Shown: positions 44,332 to 54,311 of the stretch, piece by piece
How positions within the stretch are numbered: position 1 is the first letter of the stretch
Layout of the letters: each line of letters starts with the position of its first letter
NCBI RefSeq assembly: GCF_003363265.1
Contig: NZ_QRBF01000008.1
Coordinates: forward strand, 144,092 to 208,091
DNA length: 64,000 nt
Direction: 5' to 3'
Source of the DNA: Dyella psychrodurans
GTDB taxonomy: Bacteria; Pseudomonadota; Gammaproteobacteria; Xanthomonadales; Rhodanobacteraceae
Notes under the pieces: generated by a model
Told to the model about the DNA's origin: nothing
The model's input: the letters and a program-made list of their open reading frames with translations, nothing else
The model's database searches: none
Made by a program: the position numbers and the translations under genes

Positions 44332-44717
44332 AAGTACTTCCCCTCACCGACAGGACAGAAGCAGCGGTACGACCTCTCTGGACAAAATGCGTCACATAGA
44401 GGGGATACCCTTCTCCCCCGGCACACTACGGCAATGACACGGTACACCTGCCACAGGCCGCCGTTTCGGGGTTCGACCCGATAACCCGGCTTTCCACGAC
44501 AGCATTTGTAAACACCACGTGTACACCAAGCAAGTTACAGGCCTGGCCTCGGGCATGCCATAGCCCTTGAGGCACACCAACGCCCTGCTCACGCCGTTGG
44601 GCACGACCGTTGCATGCGTTCTCCGGTTTGGAGGGTATATAGGCAAAAAAGGAATATCGATTCCGGATTCGCCATGCCGCATCCATTCATGAGCACAGCA
44701 TGGAATCAGGGGGATTC
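44332..44717. other. 386-base divergent regulatory region
   Basis: This gap lies between the two divergent c-di-GMP-related units and has no supported gene. It holds a sigma-54-like promoter (44600-44613, separate entry) and an AT-rich TATATA at 44636. I looked for a c-di-GMP riboswitch consensus and did not see one. Start choice for the plus-strand gene depends on AGGGGGA at 44707-44713. Confidence 0.6.
44600..44613 (+). promoter_or_regulatory. Sigma-54-type promoter candidate (-24/-12)
   Basis: GGCACGACCGTTGC matches the RpoN consensus GGCACG-N4-TTGC at all ten defined bases, with exact GG-N10-GC spacing. Transcription would start near 44625, about 90 bases before the metallolyase ATG. An activator binding site was not identified. 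A chance match is possible in 64 kb, but the location upstream of a two-gene signalling unit is apt. Confidence 0.6.
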
Positions 44718-46064
44718 ATGTCGTCTACGCAAGCGCTGGACAACGCACGCGCCATCCTGGCGGGTGCGGATGCCAAGCTGGAAAAGCTTCGCCATATCGA
44801 GCCTTACTTCATCGATCTGTCGTTACGGGAAAACCCGGTCGGTTCCAACATCGGGCAGACATTGCGGGACAAACTCGAGATCCTGCCCAAGCTGCGCGAG
44901 TTCGGCTTCGCCAACATCTCGCTAGGCACGCTCGACTACGCGATGCCGGACGAGCTGGAAGTCGACGACGATTTCATGATGCACCTGCGCGACAACGGCG
45001 TGGACATGACCGGCTGTTTCGCCTTTACCGCACTCGGCATCGAATCTGCCGACAGCACCTTCACGCCAGACCCGTCTCAACGGAAGTTGAAGGCGTATGG
45101 CGTACCCAACACCGTTCACGAAATCTATCTAAGCAAGACCGGCATGTCGGGCATGTACGACTTCGACACGCTGCGACGCAGCTTGCCGGCAAGCATTCGC
45201 TGGCTGCACGAGAACATTCGCGGCGACAACGGCGGTGCGCCGCGCATCTTCATCAATATCGTGGATGGCTGCGATGCCTTCGCCCAGAATCTCGACCAAA
45301 CCTGCGAGATCCTCAGTCTGCTGGCGGAGCAGCCTATCGCCGGCGTGACCATGGAAGACGATCGCGGCACGTTTCTGCCGTTCCAGGTCGGTGCGTTCGT
45401 CGCCATCATTCGCAATTACCTGCCGCCGCCGTTCAAGGTTCTGGTACACATCCACGCCGGCGCGGGTTTCGAGAACGCATCAGTAGTCGAAGCCCTGCTC
45501 AACGGCGCAGATGGCATCTGGGGCGGATTTCCCAAGCGTGCGGCCATCATCGGCCACGCGTCGATCGGTGAAACCATCGCCAACCTGGCACGCCTGGGCA
45601 ACCGGCACGTTCAACGTTACCCGTTGGACGAACTGCTGCCGCTTGCCACGGGTTTTCAGGAACTCGACGAACGGGGGCCGGTACCGGACGACCTTCCCAT
45701 TCTGGGTCACAACGCGTATCGCCTGTCATTCAGCTCGTTCCGGCAGATGCCCGGCCGTTTCATGGACCTGGCACCCGAAGCCATCGGCGGCACCTACGGT
45801 TATCGCGTATGCGCGGTGATCAGCGATTCGCCAGTGATCGCGGGACGCCTGGCGGAAATCACCGGGCGCCCTGCCGAGAGCTTTCCGCTCCCCATCACTC
45901 AGCAAATGATCCGCCTGATGCGTCGCGACCTGCGCACTGGCCGTCGCATCGACTACGACAAACCCGAACAGCTGCTGGAACTGTATGCACGCGCAAAAGT
46001 GTTTAGCGGGCATCACGGACCGCATGCAAATCCAACACATCAACACACAAATGCCCTGCCCTAA
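44718..46064 (+). CDS. DRE-TIM (HMG-CoA lyase-like) metallolyase-superfamily protein
   Basis: This is a 448-residue TIM-barrel protein of the HMGL/isopropylmalate-synthase superfamily. DLSLRENPVG (D33, R37, E38) matches the DRE-type active-site signature, and VHIHAGAG (H244, H246) gives the metal ligands. A C-terminal part of about 150 residues ends with a basic segment and a His/Pro tail. I chose ATG 44718 because AGGGGGA lies five bases before it, not ATG 44700. The reaction is unknown; lyase or condensation chemistry on a 2-oxo acid or CoA ester is expected from the superfamily. It is 27 bases before a PAS-GGDEF gene, so probably co-expressed. Confidence 0.82.
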   Translation: MSSTQALDNARAILAGADAKLEKLRHIEPYFIDLSLRENPVGSNIGQTLRDKLEILPKLREFGFANISLGTLDYAMPDELEVDDDFMMHLRDNGVDMTGCFAFTALGIESADSTFTPDPSQRKLKAYGVPNTVHEIYLSKTGMSGMYDFDTLRRSLPASIRWLHENIRGDNGGAPRIFINIVDGCDAFAQNLDQTCEILSLLAEQPIAGVTMEDDRGTFLPFQVGAFVAIIRNYLPPPFKVLVHIHAGAGFENASVVEALLNGADGIWGGFPKRAAIIGHASIGETIANLARLGNRHVQRYPLDELLPLATGFQELDERGPVPDDLPILGHNAYRLSFSSFRQMPGRFMDLAPEAIGGTYGYRVCAVISDSPVIAGRLAEITGRPAESFPLPITQQMIRLMRRDLRTGRRIDYDKPEQLLELYARAKVFSGHHGPHANPTHQHTNALP

Positions 46065-46091
46065 GTTGACGAATCCCGGAGCACGCTTCCC

Positions 46092-47027
46092 ATGACGATC
46101 GACACCAAGATGGATCTGGACAACGACACCTACAAAACCCTGCTGGAATCGACCCGGGCCATTCCGTGGAAAATCGATTGGGACACCATGCAGTTCGCCT
46201 ACATTGGTCCGCAAATTGAAGAGTTGTTGGGCTGGGAACCGTCCAGCTGGGTCAGCGTGCAGGACTGGGCCGACCGCATGCATCCTGAAGACCGCGACTG
46301 GGCCGTCAATTTCTGCGTAGCGCAATCCAAGGCCGGTGTGGATCACGAAGCCGACTATCGCGCACTCAACAAGAACGGCGACTACGTGTGGATTCGCGAC
46401 GTGGTGCACGTGGTGCGCAAGGAAGACGGCGACGTCGACTCGCTCATCGGCTTCATGTTCGACATCAGCGAACGCAAACGCACCGAAGAGCAACTGGCCG
46501 CGCTCCGCCGCGAACTCGAAGAACTCTCCTTCAAGGACGGCCTGACTGGCGTAGCCAATCGCCGCCGCTTCGACGTGGTGATGGAAACCGAGTGGAACAA
46601 CGCCTGCCGCAACAAGCAGCCGGTATCCGTGCTCATGCTGGATATCGACTGCTTCAAACAATACAACGACCATTACGGCCATCTTGAGGGCGATCAGTGC
46701 CTCAAGCGCGTCGCCAAACTGCTGACGCTGGCCGCTTCGAGGCCACGCGACTTCGTCGCCCGTTTCGGCGGCGAAGAATTCATCGTGGTGATGCCCGACA
46801 CCAACGAAACCGAAGCCTACAAAATCGCCTCGCGCTGCCGCGAATTGATCGCCAACGAGCACATCCCGCATACGGGTTCCGACGTCAGCAAATACCTCAC
46901 CGCCAGCATCGGCCTAAGTACCGCCATGCCAGACTGCGGCGACGAGGCACTACCGTTTATCGAGCAAACGGATCGAAGGATGTATCAAGCCAAGCAACGG
47001 GGAAGAAACACCGTCGTCAACGATTGA
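46092..47027 (+). CDS. PAS-GGDEF diguanylate cyclase
   Basis: This is a 311-residue soluble signalling protein. Residues about 10-135 form a PAS domain (PAS_3 type, with YIGPQIEELLGWEPSSW and GDYVWIRDVVHVVRKEDG). A short coiled link, ERKRTEEQLAALRRELEEL, leads to the GGDEF domain. The active site is GGEEF, preceded by the I-site RPRD (RPRDFVARFGGEEF). It should make cyclic di-GMP in response to a cytoplasmic signal. It follows the metallolyase gene by 27 bases; a metabolite made or consumed by that enzyme is a conceivable signal, which is inference. Confidence 0.94.
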   Translation: MTIDTKMDLDNDTYKTLLESTRAIPWKIDWDTMQFAYIGPQIEELLGWEPSSWVSVQDWADRMHPEDRDWAVNFCVAQSKAGVDHEADYRALNKNGDYVWIRDVVHVVRKEDGDVDSLIGFMFDISERKRTEEQLAALRRELEELSFKDGLTGVANRRRFDVVMETEWNNACRNKQPVSVLMLDIDCFKQYNDHYGHLEGDQCLKRVAKLLTLAASRPRDFVARFGGEEFIVVMPDTNETEAYKIASRCRELIANEHIPHTGSDVSKYLTASIGLSTAMPDCGDEALPFIEQTDRRMYQAKQRGRNTVVND

Positions 47028-47041
47028 CGATCACTGGACCG

Positions 47042-47362
47042 TCAAGCCTCTTCGTCGAAATAGTCGCCATCGACTTTCGGCATATGTATCGTCTTGGATG
47101 TCACGCCAACCTCATGATCAATCATGAGGTTGACGAGGCGGCTACCATCGATAAGCACCATCCCCTCAACCGAATTGGCAAATTCCAGGGCTTGCTGCGT
47201 AAACGAGGACGTTGTGATAAACACGCCGCGCTTGGCCCGTTGCCCTGCGAGGGCGCCGTAGAATGCCTGCAAATCAGGTCTCCCAAGCGAGCCCTGCCAT
47301 CGCTTGGCCTGTACATAGACCTTTTCCAGGCCCAGTTTGTCCAAAGAAATCACGCCATCGAT
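47042..47362 (-). pseudogene. Truncated Mrr-type restriction endonuclease (catalytic domain remnant)
   Basis: About 105 codons match the C-terminal catalytic domain of Mrr: HIDGVISLDKLGLEKVYVQAKRW, FITTSSFTQQALEFA and VLIDGSRLVNLM. The PD-(D/E)XK residues (IDG aspartate and QAK) survive. The DNA-binding winged-helix domain of full-length Mrr (about 300 residues) is missing. Upstream the frame degenerates (QKSDRS replaces the usual Gly-rich GSGDGG-type loop) and meets a stop near 47450. A GTG at 47353 could start a 103-residue product, but the gene is most likely dead. It lies just downstream of hipA. Confidence 0.75.
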
Positions 47363-47438
47363 ATGCGATCGATCTGACTTTTGATGGTGCCTGTAATCAT
47401 TTGTGCTGTCTCGATTCGAATTTTTAATATCGCGGCGC

Positions 47439-48704
47439 TTATCGATGTAATTTCAGAGAGAGATCTTTTATCGGCCCGTGCACGATTTCGCGCAACACCC
47501 GTGCCTCACCTGGCAACGTGCCGTTTTCCTGCGCCTTTTCCAGCAATGCGGGGGCGTGGAGCGCTAGCTTTGCGAGCATGTCATCCAACAAACGATGGCT
47601 TGTTTTAGCCGAAATCCCTAGCATTTTTCCGAATTCCTCCACATCCACCCTGCGGACTTCGCCCAATCGCGTGGCGCGCCCTATGGGTGTGACCAGCTCT
47701 TCATTTAGCCAGCTGGCTTCCCTATAGATGCTTGTCGAAAGCAAGTCGTAATGAGGCGCCAAGGCGATGCCCTGTCGTATCGGAAAGAAACTCAAGTTCT
47801 TGAGATGGGCATCGCCATTGCCGACCAAAATATTGAAGATGGCCCAGCGAAAAATGGCTTGCCGTGTAGCCGCTTTGGCACGACAAAGTTCAGCGAGTTT
47901 GCGCAAATTTTGTGCAGTCGCTTGCTCGTATTTGAATGCGCTGTCGAGCGACAACAATTGGCATGCATCCAATACATGGCGTCGACGCGTATGGGCGACA
48001 TCGCCTTCGCGATCGAAGCGCTCGATGAGATAAACGGGCTCTGGCACGCGCCGTACACTGACATGAGGCACATTCAGCCCTACCGCGTGAGCCAATTGCA
48101 TGACGAATGACTCGTTGATGACGGTGTGCGCAAAGCGTTCCGGCTCAGGGTGGTCGGGCTTGAGTATGTGGGTCGATGCTACGCGTCCCTCGGGTTCGAA
48201 TAATTGGCCGTTATCAAGGACGACCGCCAGCTTATGTTGCGCACCGGCCATCGACATGCGTTTAGGCGCATCGTGCGACAACGGCACACGCGGCAACTTG
48301 CGGATGCGGTCGGACAAAGCTAGATCGCTCAATGGCACAAGGGTACCCGCCGGCAATACCTCGCCAGGGGCCAGTAATGTCAATGCACCTGCAGATTCCG
48401 GACCGTAACGTTGCAGTAAGCCGAATGCATCGGCCTTATCAATGCCGGCATCGCGCGCGAGCAAGATGCGCTCGCCTGCTTCGGGCAGCAGATTGTCGAA
48501 GAACCATTGCACCGGACGTTGCGACGCACCGTCGCTGATTGGATCGTTTTGCAGTGGCAAGCTGGGCGAGAGGGCGAATGCATGGTTCGAATCGACCCAC
48601 GTGGGGTGGTAGACGAACGACCACAGGTTGCCCGTCTCACGCAACTCACCGATCCGCTCTTTGTCATTCCATACGATGAGCGTCCGTGGCGCAGGTGTGC
48701 TCAT
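47439..48704 (-). CDS. hipA: HipA-family serine/threonine kinase toxin
   Basis: This is a 421-residue full-length HipA kinase. It has the autophosphorylation loop RMSMAGAQHK (S151, matching E. coli S150), the ATP-site/catalytic segment NGDAHLKN (D298) and the metal-binding HYDLLS (D320). In E. coli HipA phosphorylates glutamyl-tRNA synthetase, causing persistence; the target here may differ. The start overlaps the hipB stop by four bases, the normal antitoxin-first arrangement. Confidence 0.95.
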   Translation of the reverse strand: MSTPAPRTLIVWNDKERIGELRETGNLWSFVYHPTWVDSNHAFALSPSLPLQNDPISDGASQRPVQWFFDNLLPEAGERILLARDAGIDKADAFGLLQRYGPESAGALTLLAPGEVLPAGTLVPLSDLALSDRIRKLPRVPLSHDAPKRMSMAGAQHKLAVVLDNGQLFEPEGRVASTHILKPDHPEPERFAHTVINESFVMQLAHAVGLNVPHVSVRRVPEPVYLIERFDREGDVAHTRRRHVLDACQLLSLDSAFKYEQATAQNLRKLAELCRAKAATRQAIFRWAIFNILVGNGDAHLKNLSFFPIRQGIALAPHYDLLSTSIYREASWLNEELVTPIGRATRLGEVRRVDVEEFGKMLGISAKTSHRLLDDMLAKLALHAPALLEKAQENGTLPGEARVLREIVHGPIKDLSLKLHR

Positions 48705-48958
48705 GCACCAACCTTGGTATGGGCATCGACGTTGTCGGAGTCATTGGGGACATCCAGCATGATGCCGATGCCTAATTCTTCCAGCACCCGCAAAACCCGT
48801 CCCAATTGCACTGTGGATTTGCCGGATTCCACATCACTCAAAAAGACGTGGCTGGATTCCGCCATGCCGGCTAAATCGTCTTGACGCAACCGCTGACGCT
48901 TGCGCTCGGCACGAATGATTTCGCCGATGTCCGAGACGGAGGAAACCGCGATTTGCAT
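48701..48958 (-). CDS. hipB: HipB-family antitoxin, XRE-type HTH repressor
   Basis: This is an 85-residue protein from ATG 48958. The helix-turn-helix is RKRQRLRQDDLAGMAESSHVFLSDVESGK. It would bind and neutralise HipA and repress the operon through the operators at 48972-49093. In-frame TTG 48970 is a weaker start. The C-terminal part (LGIGIMLDVPND) fits the HipB-like dimerisation strand. Confidence 0.93.
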   Translation of the reverse strand: MQIAVSSVSDIGEIIRAERKRQRLRQDDLAGMAESSHVFLSDVESGKSTVQLGRVLRVLEELGIGIMLDVPNDSDNVDAHTKVGA

Positions 48959-48971
48959 GGCCCACCCCAAT

Positions 48972-49093
48972 AATCTAAACGTTCGCTTAGATTACGCTAA
49001 ATTGCACTCGATTAGCAAAGAAATCGAAACCATCGCTTAGATTTCGCTATTTTTCGCATCTTAAGCAAGAAAAACGAAGCGATCGTTTAGTTT
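48972..49093. promoter_or_regulatory. Phased inverted-repeat operators of the hipBA operon
   Basis: Three 22-base inverted repeats, AATCTAAACG-TT-CGCTTAGATT and degenerate relatives, lie at 48972-48993, 49022-49043 and 49072-49093, centres exactly 50 bases apart. The first two 50-base units (48972-49021, 49022-49071) are 35/50 identical by my count, so the array is an imperfect tandem repeat. Weaker GCTAA...TTAGC-type dyads fall midway (centres about 49006 and 49056). The array begins 13 bases upstream of hipB and should contain its promoter. Confidence 0.8.
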
Positions 49094-49132
49094 TTGATGT
49101 GCCTTGAGCTTGGTGTATTTGGCGTAAGCCCC

Positions 49133-49164
49133 TGAAAAAGAAGAAGGACCCGAAAGGGCCCTTC
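49133..49164 (-). terminator. Rho-independent terminator of purA
   Basis: On the minus strand, GAAGGGCCC-TTTC-GGGTCCTTC forms a nine-pair stem with one G-U pair (49143-49164), followed by TTCTTTTTC. It lies 21 bases after the purA stop, ending the miaA-to-purA cluster before hipBA. Confidence 0.88.
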
Positions 49165-49185
49165 TCGTGGCAGCTTGCCTGAGTA

Positions 49186-50559
<1,374 letters not shown>

Positions 50560-50745
50560 TTAGTGGATCCAATGCAGCGTCAGCAGCCCGACACCGATGG
50601 CCAGCGCGCCGAACACGCGCAGGGTACGCGGCTCCAACTGCAGCGCCTGGCGCATCATCGCCTGCCAGCCCTGCGGCGCGGCGAACAGCACCAGGCCTTC
50701 GATGACCAGTACCAGGCATAGTGCGGCGTAGAACTCGCGCGGCAT
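50560..50745 (-). CDS. DUF2065 small inner-membrane protein (YjeT-like)
   Basis: This is a 61-residue protein with two transmembrane helices (YAALCLVLVIEGLVLFAA and LRVFGALAIGVGLLTLHW) around the QGWQAMMRQ loop. It has the same position as yjeT between hflC and purA in E. coli. It is four bases from hflC. Function is unknown. Confidence 0.92.
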   Translation of the reverse strand: MPREFYAALCLVLVIEGLVLFAAPQGWQAMMRQALQLEPRTLRVFGALAIGVGLLTLHWIH

Positions 50746-50749
50746 GACG

Positions 50750-51622
50750 TCAGTGCCGTGCCGGCGCCGGCGCCGGATTGCCGAAGTAACGCAGGAATTC
50801 GGAATCGGGCTTCAGGATGATGGTGCCCTTGCCGTCGCCGAAGGCTTGCTTGTAAGCCTCCAGGCTGCGGTAGAAGGCGAAGAAATCCGGATCCTGCGAT
50901 GCCGCCTGCGCATAGATCTGCGCGGCTTGCGCATCGCCCTCACCCTTCACTTTTTCGGCCTGGCTCTCGCCGTCCGCGCGGATGATTTGCGCCTGGCTTT
51001 CCGCATCGGCCTTGATGGCTTCGGCTTGCTGCTTGCCGTCGGCACGGATGACCGCGGCTTGCTGCTGGCGCTCGGTCTGCATGCGCTTGTAGACCGCGGC
51101 CTTGATGTCGTCGGGAAATTCGATGCCGGTGATGCGTACGTCCAGCACCGATACGCCCAATCCCTTCGCCTGCTCATTGGACTGCTGCAACGCGCTGGCA
51201 GCCAGATCGCTTTGACCGCTGGCAACCAGCTGCTGCAACGAGCGCGTATCGACCGCGCTGCGCAGCGCATTGCTGACGATGGGGCTGAGACGCTGGCCGG
51301 CCTGCAGCTCGTCGCCGTTGGTGGCGCGGTAGTACCCGGCAGGATCGGCGATGCGCCACTTCACGTAATAGTTGACATTGATGCTTTGCTTATCCGACGT
51401 GGCATAGCGCTGGGGCGTGCCGTCGAACGCAAGAATGCGATCGTCGAGCGTCAGCACCTGTTGCAGCAACGGCACCTTGGCGTGCAGACCCGGCTGTTTG
51501 TCGGTGCGCAGGATTTTCCCGAATTGCAGCACCAACGCGGACTGGCCGTCTTCCACCGCGTAGAAGCTGTTGATGCCCAGCAGCACAAGCAGAATGATGA
51601 TGATCGCAGCAGTGGTCTTCAT
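50750..51622 (-). CDS. hflC: HflC, modulator of FtsH protease
   Basis: This is a 290-residue SPFH/prohibitin-domain protein. It has an N-terminal membrane anchor (AAIIIILLVLLGINSFYAV), a periplasmic SPFH domain (about 20-190), and then a coiled segment of repeated QAE/AEAI units (RADGKQQAEAIKADAESQAQ). With HflK it forms a ring around FtsH. The start overlaps the hflK stop by four bases. Confidence 0.97.
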   Translation of the reverse strand: MKTTAAIIIILLVLLGINSFYAVEDGQSALVLQFGKILRTDKQPGLHAKVPLLQQVLTLDDRILAFDGTPQRYATSDKQSINVNYYVKWRIADPAGYYRATNGDELQAGQRLSPIVSNALRSAVDTRSLQQLVASGQSDLAASALQQSNEQAKGLGVSVLDVRITGIEFPDDIKAAVYKRMQTERQQQAAVIRADGKQQAEAIKADAESQAQIIRADGESQAEKVKGEGDAQAAQIYAQAASQDPDFFAFYRSLEAYKQAFGDGKGTIILKPDSEFLRYFGNPAPAPARH

Positions 51623-52704
51623 GGCTGCTTCCCCTTCTCCGCCTCATCGCTAGTGGGCTGCGCCACGGTGCCGACGCCGGGCAGATTGGTGGCGGGCTGC
51701 GTGTCGCCGTTGGTGATGTTGATCACGGTGCGTCCGTCGGAGCCGTCGATCACCTTGTTGTTGACGCGAAGGATTTCTCCCATCGTTTCCAGCCACAGGC
51801 GGTGGCGCGTGACATCCGGCGCGGCCTTGTATTCCTTGAGAATGAGGTTGAAGCGCTCGACATCGCCCTGTGCGTGCGCGATGCGTTCGGCCTTGTAGGC
51901 GTCGGCGTCGGCAGCCATGCGCTTGGCATCGCCGTTGGCGGCGGGGATTTCCTGGCTGGTGTTCGCGTGGGCCTGATCGATCGCGCCCTGGCGATCCTGG
52001 CGCGCGGCATTGACGTCGTCGAAGGCGTCCTTCACTTCCTGCGGCGGCGTGATGGCCTGGAAGCTGACGTCGGTCACCTGCAGCCCGCAATCGTAGGCGT
52101 TGAGCGTTTTCTGCAATTGTTCGCGCACCTGCTGTTGCAAAGCGCCCAAGGCAGGTGCGGGCGCAGTGCCGTCGTTTTGAGCGGTAAGGACGTCATCCAT
52201 GCGCTGCATGCCAATCACGGCACGCACGGCGGCTTGCGCCGCTTCGTTGAGCGTGCCGTCCGGATCGCGCGTGTTGAACAGATACTTCTGCGGATCGACG
52301 ACCTGGTACTGCACGTTGAAATCCACCGAGACGATGTCTTCATCGCTGGTGAGCATGCGAACCTGGTCGGACATCGCACGCACACGCGCCGTCGCGACCG
52401 GCTGCACGGTTTCGATGGGCAGCGGAAGCTTCAGATGGAAGCCGGGACCGATGGTGCGCGCATAGGCACCGAATCGCTGCACCACTCCCACCTGCCCCGC
52501 GCCGATGACGGCGTAGCTGGTCAACAACAGCCAGGCCAGGACAATGGCCGCGACGATGGTGACGATGCCACCCGGGCCACCCAGCTTGCTGAAGCGCTTG
52601 AAGGCATCCTTGAGTGCAGCCTCAACGCCCGGTTTGCCGCCGGAGCTTCGTTTGTTCTTGTTCCACGGATCGCGTTGCCCGTTGCCGGGTTCGTTCCAGG
52701 CCAT
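51619..52704 (-). CDS. hflK: HflK, modulator of FtsH protease
   Basis: This is a 361-residue partner of HflC. The N-terminal cytoplasmic part MAWNEPGNGQRDPWNKNKR is typical. A transmembrane helix (IVTIVAAIVLAWLLLTSYAV) is followed by the SPFH domain and a helical C-terminal arm. AAGGAGA precedes ATG 52704; an open extension upstream is not supported. A gap of 278 bases with no recognised feature separates it from hflX. Confidence 0.97.
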   Translation of the reverse strand: MAWNEPGNGQRDPWNKNKRSSGGKPGVEAALKDAFKRFSKLGGPGGIVTIVAAIVLAWLLLTSYAVIGAGQVGVVQRFGAYARTIGPGFHLKLPLPIETVQPVATARVRAMSDQVRMLTSDEDIVSVDFNVQYQVVDPQKYLFNTRDPDGTLNEAAQAAVRAVIGMQRMDDVLTAQNDGTAPAPALGALQQQVREQLQKTLNAYDCGLQVTDVSFQAITPPQEVKDAFDDVNAARQDRQGAIDQAHANTSQEIPAANGDAKRMAADADAYKAERIAHAQGDVERFNLILKEYKAAPDVTRHRLWLETMGEILRVNNKVIDGSDGRTVINITNGDTQPATNLPGVGTVAQPTSDEAEKGKQP

Positions 52705-52982
52705 GGTCAGTCTCCTTGGGGCCGCTGGGAGGCCGGCAGCAACGGCCGGAAAACGCTCTGTGCAAGATGGGACATGGTGACGGCTAATGGGAGTGCAAGC
52801 ACCCGGGTATGGGGCCATGCACAAACGGTCGCATTCTAACAGAGACGGGTGAAAGGCGGGCTGCGGCCGGCGATCCGGAGAGCATTTGCCGCGCTGCTCC
52901 GTTGTCCTTTTCGTCATGCCGGCCAGCGGCAAGTCGCTCCGTGACAGCGGAGCTGGTCGATGACGAACAGGATGAAGTGAGA

Positions 52983-54305
52983 TTAGTTGAGTACGTCCGG
53001 GAGTGAGTCAGGGCTGCCGAGCAGACCTCGCAGCAGCTCGATATCCGCCCCGTGTCCGCCGGCAAGCGGCGCCAACACACTACGTGGGGCATCGATACGC
53101 AAACGCCAGCCGGCTTCGTCGACGGCTTCCTCGGCGATGGCACCGGCCGCACGCAGCCTGGCGTGCAGGCGGCCTGCCGACAGCGGCAGATGCAGTTCGG
53201 ATCGCACCCGTTCGCCACCGAGCACTTCGCCAAGCGCCTGGCGCAACAAATCGAGCCCCTGTCCGGCGGCCGCGGATATCCACACCTGCTGCGGAACGCC
53301 TTCCGCATCGCGCACGATGCGTGGCTCGCCGCCGGTCAGATCGATCTTGTTCATTACATGCAACTGCGGCATGTCCCCGGCGCCGATTTCCTCCAGCACG
53401 TCGTCGACCACCTGATGCAGACGCTCGCGCTCTTCGTCAGCAGCATCGCTGACATGCAGCAGCAGATCGGCATCGCGCGCTTCGGCCAGCGTGCCGCGGA
53501 AGGCGGCGACCAGATCGTGCGGCAACTCGCGAATGAAACCCACGGTGTCGGCCAGCACGGCGGGACCGCAGCTCAGGTCATCCAGCTTGCGCACCGTGGG
53601 ATCGAGCGTGGCGAACAACTGGTCGGCGGCGTAGACGTCGCCTTGCGTGAGTTTGTTGAACAAGGTGGACTTGCCGGCATTCGTATACCCCACCAGGGCC
53701 ACGCGCGGCACGGTATTACGCAGGCGTGCACGACGCTGCTGGGTGCGCTGGGTCTGCACTTTTTCCAGCCGCTTGCTGAGCATCTTCACGCGCTCGGCCA
53801 GCAGTCGGCGGTCGGTTTCCAGCTGGGTTTCGCCGGGACCGCGGTTGCCGATGGCACCGCCGCGCTGGGCGTCCAAGTGGGTCCAGCCCCGCACCAGGCG
53901 GGTCGCCAGGTGTTTCAGCTGGGCCAGTTCCACTTCCATCTTGCCTTCGTGGGAACGGGCGCGCTGGGCGAAGATGTCCAGGATCAGGCCGGCGCGATCG
54001 ACGACGCGCGTGCTGAGCAGCTTTTCGAGGTTGCGCTCCTGCACGGGTGTAAGCAGATGGTCGACCAGGACCAGGTCGGCCTCCAGGGCGCGCACGGCTT
54101 CGGCGACTTCCTCCGCCTTGCCGGTACCGATGTAGTAACGGGGGTTGGGCGATTCCACGCGCGCGGGAATCGCCGCCAGCACCTCGGCACCAGCGGACTT
54201 CACCAGCTCGACGAATTCCTCTGCCCGCTCCTCTGCATCGCTCCCGCTGCGTGAATGCGGGAGGACCAATACGGCACGTTCGCCTTTCTTTTGCCTATCG
54301 AACAG
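52983..54305 (-). CDS. hflX: GTPase HflX, ribosome-associated (probable CTG start)
   Basis: This GTP-binding protein splits or rescues stalled ribosomes after heat shock. The HflX N-terminal domain has YYIGTGKAEEV. The glycine-rich GRTH-type linker RGGAIGNRGPGETQLE is followed by the G domain with GYTNAGKST, DTVGF and NKID. The family normally begins MFDR..GE.AVLV. Here LFDRQKKGERAVLVLPHS is encoded from CTG 54305, seven bases after hfq. No ATG or GTG lies in frame; TTG 54269 would remove 12 conserved residues. I therefore prefer CTG, giving 440 residues. Confidence 0.93.
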   Translation of the reverse strand: MFDRQKKGERAVLVLPHSRSGSDAEERAEEFVELVKSAGAEVLAAIPARVESPNPRYYIGTGKAEEVAEAVRALEADLVLVDHLLTPVQERNLEKLLSTRVVDRAGLILDIFAQRARSHEGKMEVELAQLKHLATRLVRGWTHLDAQRGGAIGNRGPGETQLETDRRLLAERVKMLSKRLEKVQTQRTQQRRARLRNTVPRVALVGYTNAGKSTLFNKLTQGDVYAADQLFATLDPTVRKLDDLSCGPAVLADTVGFIRELPHDLVAAFRGTLAEARDADLLLHVSDAADEERERLHQVVDDVLEEIGAGDMPQLHVMNKIDLTGGEPRIVRDAEGVPQQVWISAAAGQGLDLLRQALGEVLGGERVRSELHLPLSAGRLHARLRAAGAIAEEAVDEAGWRLRIDAPRSVLAPLAGGHGADIELLRGLLGSPDSLPDVLN

Positions 54306-54311
54306 AGTGAA

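Noticed and set aside
44332..44717. Possible c-di-GMP riboswitch upstream of the metallolyase gene
   Set aside because: The conserved GEMM core sequence is absent on either strand.
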